Shown piece after piece: positions 1 to 6,904 of a stretch of 50,197 nucleotides of DNA; positions within the stretch are counted from its first letter, which is position 1, and each line of letters begins with the position of its first letter. A model generated the notes under the pieces. The model was not told where the DNA came from and ran no database searches. It was given only the letters and a program-made list of their open reading frames with translations. The DNA comes from Lachnoclostridium sp. UBA7215 (GTDB taxonomy: Bacteria; Bacillota; Clostridia; Lachnospirales; Lachnospiraceae). The stretch is taken from the NCBI GenBank assembly GCA_002490465.1, contig DKUB01000057.1:1-50197 (forward strand), given 5' to 3'. The position numbers and the translations under genes were made by a program.

Positions 1-200
1 TCCATAACAACATTCTTATATATTCCCAGCTCCTGCTCGGCGCGTCCTGCCGCCAAGACTGCTGTCTGACTCATCATCCGCTCCACGGTTGACATCGTAT
101 TGTTATAGTTTAATATAATACTTGAACATCCGGACGCGACCAGTCCAATCAGAACAGTCAGAATAAGGCTTAAGGTGATTTTGGTTCGAATACTTTTCAT
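1..200 (-). CDS. methyl-accepting chemotaxis protein, N-terminal part (runs off the window)
   Basis: The minus strand opens with ATG at 200, ten bases downstream of an AGGAGG site (211-216). The 66 visible residues start with a short basic stretch (MKSIRTK), then one hydrophobic segment (about residues 8-31), then a polar region with SQTAVLAAGRAEQEL. This is the usual start of a chemoreceptor: a cytoplasmic tip, the first membrane helix, and the beginning of a periplasmic or extracellular sensor domain. The signalling domain lies outside the window, so the ligand and the exact family (Cache or four-helix bundle) cannot be told. A consensus promoter lies at 286-315. A sensor kinase or another single-helix receptor is possible. 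Confidence 0.6.
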   Translation of the reverse strand, partial: MKSIRTKITLSLILTVLIGLVASGCSSIILNYNNTMSTVERMMSQTAVLAAGRAEQELGIYKNVVM

Positions 201-285
201 ATCAATATTACCTCCTACGTATATGGCTGAATATAAGGTGTTCGAAACAGCAGAAACAGCATATTCGGCCATTTCTATAAATAAC

Positions 286-315
286 ATTATAAAAGTCGTT
301 GCCCCTGCGTGTCAA
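286..315 (-). promoter_or_regulatory. sigma-70-type promoter of the chemoreceptor gene
   Basis: On the minus strand a perfect -35 TTGACA (310-315) and a perfect -10 TATAAT (286-291) are 18 bp apart. Transcription would start near 279, about 79 bases ahead of the ATG at 200. Confidence 0.75.
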
Positions 316-404
316 CCATTACATATTTTATTAGTACAGAATTGTTTAAATATCAGTACAATGGGCCATGTCATTAAAAAGGCGTGGCTCTTTCTATAAA
401 AAGG

Positions 405-413
405 TGATATAAT
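405..413 (+). promoter_or_regulatory. extended -10 promoter of the thyX-like gene
   Basis: TGATATAAT (TG at 405-406, TATAAT at 408-413) is an extended -10 element. The -35 position is weak (TGGCTC at 385-390), which is tolerated when the TG extension is present. A GGAGG site at 428-432 precedes the ATG at 444. Confidence 0.5.
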
Positions 414-443
414 AAAAATTACAGATTTGGAGGGGAAAATTCA

Positions 444-1817
444 ATGAACGGAAACGTTAAGATAATTAATTACAATACAAACGCGGACAGTATTGTGGCA
501 TCGGCGGGAAGGATTTCCACAACACCGGGAAGCGCCGGTGAAATCTATGAGAAATCCTGTGCGCGTGAGCGCGAATCCAACAGAAACCTGATACGGAAAA
601 TCCTGTCGTCGGGACACAAGTCCGTTCTGGAACATGTGTCAGTGAACCTGGCTTTTGATAATGTGTCGGTATTTGTTGAGCAGTTTATGATAGAATTTCG
701 TCTCGCATCTTTTACCGTAAAATCAAGGAGATATGTGGACTTTGGGCAGATGGGATATTATATACCGGATTTTTCTGAACATGAATCCCTTTCGCAAATT
801 TATAGAGAACATATGGATTCCCTGTTTGCTCTGTATGATGATTTTGTGGAAAAAGGTGTGCCGAAAGAAGATGCACGTTTTTTGCTGCCGTATTGCTTTA
901 AGAGCAATTTTTACTGTACCCTGAACGCCAGGGAGTTGGAAAAAGTGATGGGCGAAATGATGTATGGCAGGGGAAAATATTATCCGGAATTAGCTGCTCT
1001 CGGAAAAGACCTGTATCGCCAGTGTGAAGAAATTCTGCCATATTTAAGTGCGGGAAACTACCACTATGACGAGACGGAGGAGATACTTGCAGAAGAGTTG
1101 GGCAAAAAGCGAATTTTTCCCGAAGGGCACACAGAATTAATGGAATTGATAAGTGCGCCGGATGAGCCGGAGCAGCTTATCTGTAAGGCGGCGGCAATGA
1201 AGCGCAGCTTGTCCTGTGAGGATTCCCAATTTTCGGATAAGCGGCTGCAGGGCAGGGTTTTGCAGGCATTGCTGAAAGATGAGAGAAAAAGGGAACTGGA
1301 GCAGGCGCATTTTACCTTTCGCTTTAACCGGATTTCTCTGGCAGGAGTTACCCATCTGGTACGGCACCGGATGCAGTCGGTCATTATTCCGGACTATTTC
1401 CGGGCGTATGATTTTGAGGAATATGTGTTTCCGGAAAGTGTACGCAGGGCGGGACTTGAGAGGCCTTACCGGGAGGCTTTTGAGAAGAGCGGCAAGGTGC
1501 TTGCCGATATGCTGGCGGCAGGGCTGCCGGAGAGAGACAGTGTTTATTTTCTGCTCAGCGGTCTGACAATTCCTGTTATTACAACAATGAATGCCAATGA
1601 ACTGGAAACCTTTATGCGGCTTCGCACGTGTAACCGGGCCCAGTGGGAAATCAAACAGTGTGCAGATGCTCTTCTTCAGACTTTGCGGGAGGAATATCCG
1701 GTTCTGTTTTCCCTGTATGGTCCGGCATGCTACATGCTTGGCTATTGTCCGGAGGGGAAAATGACGTGTGGGAAAATGGAGGAGATGCGCAGCCGATATA
1801 TGGCAGATCATGAATAG
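444..1817 (+). CDS. thyX: two-domain ThyX-like protein (annotated family: FAD-dependent thymidylate synthase)
   Basis: This 457-residue protein is about twice the length of ordinary ThyX (some 220 residues) and reads as two ThyX-fold halves. The family signature is RHRxxSxNxxSxRY. The first half has FRLASFTVKSRRYV at 85-98, which keeps the later Ser, Ser, Arg and Tyr but lacks the RHR His and the Asn. The second half has LVRHRMQSVIIPDYF with R307-H308-R309 and Ser312, but has lost the later Asn and Ser. Each half also carries a ThyX-like helix, NARELEKVMGEM in the first and ELETFMRLRTCNRAQWEI in the second. ThyX makes dTMP from dUMP using methylene-tetrahydrofolate and FAD. Whether this fused form is still a synthase is uncertain. 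The GGDEF gene follows after 14 bases and probably shares the transcript. Confidence 0.75.
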   Translation: MNGNVKIINYNTNADSIVASAGRISTTPGSAGEIYEKSCARERESNRNLIRKILSSGHKSVLEHVSVNLAFDNVSVFVEQFMIEFRLASFTVKSRRYVDFGQMGYYIPDFSEHESLSQIYREHMDSLFALYDDFVEKGVPKEDARFLLPYCFKSNFYCTLNARELEKVMGEMMYGRGKYYPELAALGKDLYRQCEEILPYLSAGNYHYDETEEILAEELGKKRIFPEGHTELMELISAPDEPEQLICKAAAMKRSLSCEDSQFSDKRLQGRVLQALLKDERKRELEQAHFTFRFNRISLAGVTHLVRHRMQSVIIPDYFRAYDFEEYVFPESVRRAGLERPYREAFEKSGKVLADMLAAGLPERDSVYFLLSGLTIPVITTMNANELETFMRLRTCNRAQWEIKQCADALLQTLREEYPVLFSLYGPACYMLGYCPEGKMTCGKMEEMRSRYMADHE

Positions 1818-1831
1818 AAAAGAGGGGTGGT

Positions 1832-3760
1832 ATGTTTTCAAATAGCAGGAAGACAATAGGTGTAATACTGGAGAGGTCAATCGAAGAATTTCAGAAAAAT
1901 CTCTGTGAAGGGATTCTTGCGGAGGCCGCAAAACGGGGCTACAATGTGGCTGTGTTCTCCCTTTATGGAAAGTACGGCCATAACGAGGAGCATTTTGCCG
2001 GAGACCAGACGCTTTTAGAATTGCCGGACTATGAAAACTTTGATGGGATAATTCTGGCTTTGGATACCATTGTCCAGGAAGAAAACCGGCAAATCATACG
2101 GAATAATATAAGAAAAAAATGTCATTGTCCTGTTGTCAGCATCCGGGAGCGGGAGGAAGGCGCCTTTAATCTTTTGGTGGATAACCGGACATGCATGGAG
2201 CAGATGGTCGAGCATTTTGTCAAATTTCATGGGTTTTCCAGGCTGTGCTTTATGTCAGGTCCCAGGAGCTTCTGGGATGCGGTGGAGCGAATGGAGGGAT
2301 TTGTCAATAAAATGAACGAACTCGGGCTTCCGGTCGGGGAGCGTCAGCTTTTCTATGGGGATTACTGGTACAACATGGGAAAAGAGGCATGCGACTGGTT
2401 TTTGAACAGTGCAGAGCCGTTGCCGGAGGCTATTTTGTGTGCCAATGATTATATGGCGTTAGCAGTGGCGAGCGAGCTGATTAACCGTGGTCTGCGTATA
2501 CCCGAGGACATATGCGTCAGCGGCTATGACGGAATGAAGGATACGCTGCTTTTTACGCCTACGATTTCGACATTGTCGGTTCCTTTTAAGGAAATGGGGG
2601 AAAAGGCGGTAGCTCTTTTGGATGAAAACCAGGGACGGAAAACAAAAACAGAAGATTATTTTTTCCAGACGCAGTTATTAAAAAGAGAATCCTGCGGATG
2701 CCTGAAAGGGGCAGGGGCGGAAATCACGGGGATAAAGCGGTCTCAATACGAAGAAAGCAGGATTTCGCATAACCGGGACGTGCAGTTTGATTATTTGTCG
2801 ATTCATCTGAGTTATTGTGATACCATTGAGCAGATTGCGGAAGTTATGTGCCAATTTAGTGAAAATCTGGAAGGGATTCGGCACTATGCGGTCTGTCTTT
2901 GCGACGGTCTGGAAGAAGGTAAGGAGTTCTATCATTATACGGATACTATGAATTTGCGGATTGGCATGAAAACGCAGGAAAATATGGGGGATATCTGCAT
3001 TCCTTTTGACAGGCGGCAGCTTCTTCCGAAGGAAATAACAAGCGATGAACCACAATTCTGGTATTTTGCCCCGCTGCATTTCCAAAATCAGTGCTATGGC
3101 TATGAGGCGTTTCATTTTTGGACGCCTGAGCGGTCAGGAAATCTGTTTTTCCAGTGGAACGTGACACTTGGAAATAAGATACATGATTTGTTGATTGCCG
3201 ATGAGATGAAACGGCTGATATACCAGTTAGAGGATATGTATGACAAAGATCCGCTGACAGGACTGTATAACAGGCGGGGGCTGGACAGGTATTGGCGCAG
3301 CCTTTTTGAGCAGGCACAACGCAGGAAAACACCGCTCTTTTTATCTGTGATTGATCTTGACGGTATGAAAAGCATTAATGATAATCACGGACATATTGAG
3401 GGGGATTTTGCTATCTGCAAAATATGTGAAATTATGAAAGCCTCCTGTGACGGGGCTTGCATCTGTGCGAGAACCGGCGGGGATGAGTTTGTTGTTGCCG
3501 CAGAAGGAATCACTGAGGAAAAAGGGAATGAGTGGATGCGGAGAATAGAAGCAGCACTTGCAGACTTCAATGCGTCGGCTGTTAAGGAATATCCTATTTA
3601 TGCCAGTATAGGGGCTGTGTGCCGCATGCCGGAAACAGGAGATTCGCTGGAGACCTATACAAGGGAAGGTGACGAGATTATGTATCGGAATAAATTGGAA
3701 AATAAAAGACGCAGAGGCGAGCAGATACGCGGATGCAGCCAGCCGTGTAATAACAATTAG
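1832..3760 (+). CDS. diguanylate cyclase with LacI-type sugar-binding domain
   Basis: This 642-residue soluble protein has no signal peptide or membrane helix. Residues about 7-285 match the periplasmic-binding-like effector domain of LacI/GalR regulators (KTIGVILERS at the start, VSGYDGMKDTLLFTPTISTL near 230-250), but the DNA-binding headpiece is absent. A middle region (about 290-460) may be GAF-like. A GGDEF domain follows, with DPLTGLYNRRGLD, DLDGMKSINDNHGH and the active-site GGDEF at 549-553. The RxxD inhibitory site expected nine residues before GGDEF is missing (Asp and Cys stand in the Arg and Asp positions), so product inhibition is probably lost. The inferred role is to make cyclic di-GMP in response to a cytoplasmic sugar. 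The stop lies 66 bases before the CE4 gene, which has its own promoter. Confidence 0.85.
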   Translation: MFSNSRKTIGVILERSIEEFQKNLCEGILAEAAKRGYNVAVFSLYGKYGHNEEHFAGDQTLLELPDYENFDGIILALDTIVQEENRQIIRNNIRKKCHCPVVSIREREEGAFNLLVDNRTCMEQMVEHFVKFHGFSRLCFMSGPRSFWDAVERMEGFVNKMNELGLPVGERQLFYGDYWYNMGKEACDWFLNSAEPLPEAILCANDYMALAVASELINRGLRIPEDICVSGYDGMKDTLLFTPTISTLSVPFKEMGEKAVALLDENQGRKTKTEDYFFQTQLLKRESCGCLKGAGAEITGIKRSQYEESRISHNRDVQFDYLSIHLSYCDTIEQIAEVMCQFSENLEGIRHYAVCLCDGLEEGKEFYHYTDTMNLRIGMKTQENMGDICIPFDRRQLLPKEITSDEPQFWYFAPLHFQNQCYGYEAFHFWTPERSGNLFFQWNVTLGNKIHDLLIADEMKRLIYQLEDMYDKDPLTGLYNRRGLDRYWRSLFEQAQRRKTPLFLSVIDLDGMKSINDNHGHIEGDFAICKICEIMKASCDGACICARTGGDEFVVAAEGITEEKGNEWMRRIEAALADFNASAVKEYPIYASIGAVCRMPETGDSLETYTREGDEIMYRNKLENKRRRGEQIRGCSQPCNNN

Positions 3761-3763
3761 CAC

Positions 3764-3792
3764 TTGAAGTACGTCTGCGACTTTTGTATAAT
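3764..3792 (+). promoter_or_regulatory. promoter of the CE4 deacetylase gene
   Basis: The -35 TTGAAG (3764-3769) and -10 TATAAT (3787-3792) are separated by exactly 17 bp. The start site would be near 3799. A GAGGAGG site at 3811-3817 precedes the ATG at 3826. Confidence 0.7.
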
Positions 3793-3825
3793 AGAACCAT
3801 ATTAAAAAATGAGGAGGATAATTCA

Positions 3826-5475
3826 ATGACAGGTAAGTCGGCAATTAGTTTGTTGTTGGCAGCCGCATTAGTGGCAGGAGGAGTAGTTTCTCCGAATGGG
3901 GTAGTTGCAAATGCAGCGGCGAAAAAGAAAGCGCCGAAATTGAGCGCAAAATCAATTCAGGTCAATGTTGGGGGGACGAAGACCATTAAGGTAAAAAACA
4001 CGAAAAAAACGGTTAAATGGTCGGTGAAAAGCGGGAAAAAATATATTTCCCTTGCGAAGAAAAAGAAAACCAGCGTATCCGTCAAGGGGAAAAAGGCGGG
4101 AAACGCTGTGGTACTGGCAAAGGTAAGCGGTAAAAAGCTTACCTGTAAAGTAAAGGTGAATAAGAAAAAAGCGCCAATAACTACACCGGCACCTACAAAT
4201 CCGGCAGTTACAGGGAATCCGGATGCTACGGGGACACCAGGTGCAACTCAGCCTGCAGAAAGCAACAGTCCGGCAGCGCCGACGGAGGAGCCGCCAGTAC
4301 CGACGGATGTACCATCCACAGGGGAAGAGGTTAAAGATATTACAATTGATTTGACAAAATGCGGGGATACTACTTTTACAGCAACGCCTGCTAAAATCGA
4401 TTTTAGCAGCCAGATTGACAGCCGGTTTGATTTGAAGTTGTTTAATTCTATGGTAGTTGGATATGAGCTTGACTTTGACGGGGATGCTCCGGCCGGCTAT
4501 ACGGGGAAAGTCGCATTGGCATCAACGCAGGGTACTCTTACGGGCTTTGACGATGGTGTGGCATTTACATATAATATGGTGCCGGGAAGCAATTCAGTTA
4601 CAGTAGACCTGAGTGCCGATACACTGGAAGGGACCGTAGTAGGTATTAACGTCCAGCCAATGGATAAGGATGCCAACTGGGGATGGCCTTCAAACTTAAA
4701 GAGCGTTACGATTACGAGTATTACATTTACGGCTGTTTCGGGTGCCATTTATCCAGAGCCTGGTGTAACTCCAGCGCCTACTCCGGTACCCGGACCGACA
4801 TATGCACCGGAACCGTTTGTCTATGAAAAATTAGACACCTCATGGATAGACCCGGAGAAGCCGATGGTTGCGTTTACTTTTGATGACGGTCCGGTTGGGA
4901 ATAAGGAAACAGATACCAGTATGGTAATTCAGTCTGCGTTGAAAAAATATGGTGCACATGCAACATTCTTTTATATAGGCGGTCAGATTAATACACCGGA
5001 AAAAGAAGACGAGATAAAAAAAGCAGTAGAAAACGGTTTTGAGGTTGGTAACCACTCATGGGGATGGGGTTCCCTGAGTGCAATGAAGGAAGATGCCATT
5101 AAGGATTCGATAGGAAAAACAAATGAAAAGCTGTCTGAACTGACGGGCTGCAGCAATTTTCTGTTCCGTGCCCCGAATCTGAGTATCAGCGCTGCCATGC
5201 AGGGGTATATTAAAGCCCCGTTTATCAATTGCGCAACAGACAGTAAGGATTGGGACAACGCCACTACAGAGAAGATTATTGAGAATGTGAAAAAGGCACA
5301 GGACGGTGATGTTGTACTGATGCATGAGACACAGAAAAACACGGCGGATGCTATTGAGGAGCTGCTGAAGTACTTTACTGATGAGGGATGGCAGATTGTG
5401 TCGGTATCGGAGCTGTTTGCAGTGAGAAACAAGGAATTGACAACGGGGAAAGTTTATTCAAACTGTCCTCGTTAG
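3826..5475 (+). CDS. secreted polysaccharide deacetylase (CE4/NodB family) with Ig-like and carbohydrate-binding-like modules
   Basis: The start is taken at 3826 because GAGGAGG lies nine bases ahead; it gives 549 residues. The order is: signal peptide (1-29, ending VVANAAA), a lysine-rich Ig-like module (about 30-115), a Thr/Pro linker, a beta-rich putative carbohydrate-binding region (about 165-310), a second Pro linker, and a NodB domain (about 340-540). NodB motifs seen are TFDDGP (351-356), NHSWGWG (409-415), FRAPNL, TDSKDWDN and VVLMHE. CE4 enzymes remove N- or O-acetyl groups from peptidoglycan, chitin or xylan with a metal held by Asp-His-His. Here the second His of HxxxH is Trp414, so the metal site is altered. 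With the xylanase and arabinanases nearby, acetylxylan is a reasonable but unproven substrate. There is no LPXTG anchor or SLH domain. Confidence 0.85.
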   Translation: MTGKSAISLLLAAALVAGGVVSPNGVVANAAAKKKAPKLSAKSIQVNVGGTKTIKVKNTKKTVKWSVKSGKKYISLAKKKKTSVSVKGKKAGNAVVLAKVSGKKLTCKVKVNKKKAPITTPAPTNPAVTGNPDATGTPGATQPAESNSPAAPTEEPPVPTDVPSTGEEVKDITIDLTKCGDTTFTATPAKIDFSSQIDSRFDLKLFNSMVVGYELDFDGDAPAGYTGKVALASTQGTLTGFDDGVAFTYNMVPGSNSVTVDLSADTLEGTVVGINVQPMDKDANWGWPSNLKSVTITSITFTAVSGAIYPEPGVTPAPTPVPGPTYAPEPFVYEKLDTSWIDPEKPMVAFTFDDGPVGNKETDTSMVIQSALKKYGAHATFFYIGGQINTPEKEDEIKKAVENGFEVGNHSWGWGSLSAMKEDAIKDSIGKTNEKLSELTGCSNFLFRAPNLSISAAMQGYIKAPFINCATDSKDWDNATTEKIIENVKKAQDGDVVLMHETQKNTADAIEELLKYFTDEGWQIVSVSELFAVRNKELTTGKVYSNCPR

Positions 5476-5518
5476 GGAAAGAAAAGGGGCTGGTCCCCAG
5501 AGGAAACTTGTTCCCGGG

Positions 5519-5555
5519 GGGGTACTTGTTCCCCAGGGAACAAGTACCCCTTTTT
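5519..5555 (+). terminator. Rho-independent terminator after the CE4 gene
   Basis: A perfect 14-bp stem (5519-5532 with 5537-5550) with a 4-base loop is followed by TTTTT. The left arm motif ACTTGTTCCC is also present just upstream (near 5506-5515), so the right arm has two possible partners. Confidence 0.85.
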
Positions 5556-5601
5556 CTGCATATTTAGAAATGAAAAATTGTTTTTGGAAATGGAGGATGT
5601 C

Positions 5602-6438
5602 ATGACGGGATTGGTATTAGAGGGTGGAACCTTCCGTCCAATATTCAGCTGTGGAGTTATGGATGCGCTGTTGTCGGAAAATATATTGCTTCCTTACTGT
5701 ATAGGAGTATCTGCGGGGATTGCCGACGGAGTTTCTTATATATCAAAACAGCCACAGAGGAATTTGGAGATTATGCAAAAGTACCGCAATGACAAGCGGT
5801 ATATGAGCAGGAGTAATTTTCGGAAGGAGAAAAGTCTGTTCGGGCTGGACTTTGTTTTTGGGGAAATACCGGACACTTTGATTCCGTTTGATAAAGACAC
5901 CTTTTTCAAATACAGGGGTACTTGTCTTGTTGGTGTGACGAACGCCGAAACCGGACAGGCTGAGTACAAAAATGCCATGGATATGGATGAAAAGTTCACG
6001 ATGCTCCGTGCCACGTGCGCGCTGCCGATATTTTTCCCGGCTATTGAACTGGACGGAAACAAATATTATGACGGTGGGCTGGCAGATCCCATTCCGGTGG
6101 AAAAAGCTCTTGAGGACGGGTGCGACAAAGTATTGATTGTACTGACCCAGCCGCGGGGATTTGTAAAACGATGTGGGAAATATGACCGGATGGGGGCACG
6201 TATGCTTGGCAGGAAATATCCGGAGACCAAAAAGGTGATTTTGTCACGGGCAGAACGCTATAACGAGAAAGTAAAATACTGTGAGGAGCTGGTCAGGGAG
6301 GGGAAAGCAATGATTTTCCGTCCGAACCACTTGCTAAACAGCTTTGAAAGTGATGTTCGCAAGCTGGAGATGGCATATTGGCATGGCTACCGTATGACGA
6401 AAGAAAAAATGAAAAAAATAAAACAGTTTATCTGTTAG
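5602..6438 (+). CDS. patatin-like phospholipase family protein
   Basis: The ATG at 5602 is preferred over one at 5578 because GGAGG (5592-5596) is placed correctly for it. The product has 278 residues, no signal peptide, and the patatin layout: an oxyanion-hole-like loop GGTFRPIFSCG (8-18), the nucleophile elbow GVSAG with Ser37, and YDGGLADPIP with the catalytic Asp157. The family hydrolyses acyl esters of phospholipids or neutral lipids with a Ser-Asp dyad. The oxyanion loop departs from the usual GGGxRG but keeps the glycine pair. The gene stands alone behind a strong terminator and no convincing promoter was found. The natural substrate is unknown. Confidence 0.85.
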   Translation: MTGLVLEGGTFRPIFSCGVMDALLSENILLPYCIGVSAGIADGVSYISKQPQRNLEIMQKYRNDKRYMSRSNFRKEKSLFGLDFVFGEIPDTLIPFDKDTFFKYRGTCLVGVTNAETGQAEYKNAMDMDEKFTMLRATCALPIFFPAIELDGNKYYDGGLADPIPVEKALEDGCDKVLIVLTQPRGFVKRCGKYDRMGARMLGRKYPETKKVILSRAERYNEKVKYCEELVREGKAMIFRPNHLLNSFESDVRKLEMAYWHGYRMTKEKMKKIKQFIC

Positions 6439-6489
6439 CATTTGTTATGGAGAAAAACGGAAAGTTATGGCGAGATAACTACGGGTTTC

Positions 6490-6540
6490 TTCATAAAATA
6501 TACCGAATAACCTATACTGATAGTTACAAGAAATAACTAT
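6490..6540 (+). promoter_or_regulatory. promoter and candidate operator of the xre-GH43 operon
   Basis: The -35 TTCATA (6490-6495) and -10 TATACT (6513-6518) are 17 bp apart. Directly downstream, covering the expected start site, is an inverted repeat ATAGTTA-7 bases-TAACTAT (6520-6540). It ends just before the GGAGG of the XRE gene, a natural place for an autoregulatory operator. Confidence 0.55.
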
Positions 6541-6552
6541 TGGAGGTGTACC

Positions 6553-6876
6553 ATGGAGCTGGATACCAAAAAGATAGGTTATCGGATTCGTCTTGCCAGA
6601 AAGAAGAAAGAGTGGAGGCAGGATGATTTGGCTGAGGAAGTAGAAAAGACAACCACATATATTGGGATGATAGAGCGTGGCGAAAGGCTGCCGACACTGG
6701 ATACATTTGTAGATATTATGACAGCACTGGATGTAACTGCCGATGAGATACTGTGTGATACCGTGTCGTATGGTTATCAGACAAGGCTTTATGAATATGA
6801 TAAAAGAATTAAAGAGCTTGCACAAAAGGAACAGCAGAAGCTTTACAGAATTATGGACGCTTATCTGGATGATTGA
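6553..6876 (+). CDS. XRE-family helix-turn-helix transcriptional regulator
   Basis: This 107-residue protein has an N-terminal Cro/C1-type helix-turn-helix (about residues 8-62: IGYRIRLARKKKEWRQDDLAE, then TTTYIGMIERGERLPTLDTFV, then ALDVTADEIL). A short basic helical tail (KRIKELAQKEQQKLYRIMDAY) probably mediates dimerisation. TGGAGG lies just ahead of the ATG. The arabinanase gene starts 28 bases after the stop, so the two are likely co-transcribed. The inverted repeat at 6520-6540 is a candidate binding site. The effector is unknown. Confidence 0.85.
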   Translation: MELDTKKIGYRIRLARKKKEWRQDDLAEEVEKTTTYIGMIERGERLPTLDTFVDIMTALDVTADEILCDTVSYGYQTRLYEYDKRIKELAQKEQQKLYRIMDAYLDD

Positions 6877-6904
6877 TGTGCATGCAAAGGAATGGAGGGA
6901 AGGA

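Noticed and set aside
1137..1931. Long minus-strand open frame opposite thyX
   Set aside because: Its composition is that of a shadow frame, with no ribosome site, and it runs opposite two well-supported genes.
6743..6904. Start of the GH43 gene inside the XRE gene
   Set aside because: The signal peptide begins cleanly at 6905 behind GGAGGGAAGG; the longer form would bury it.
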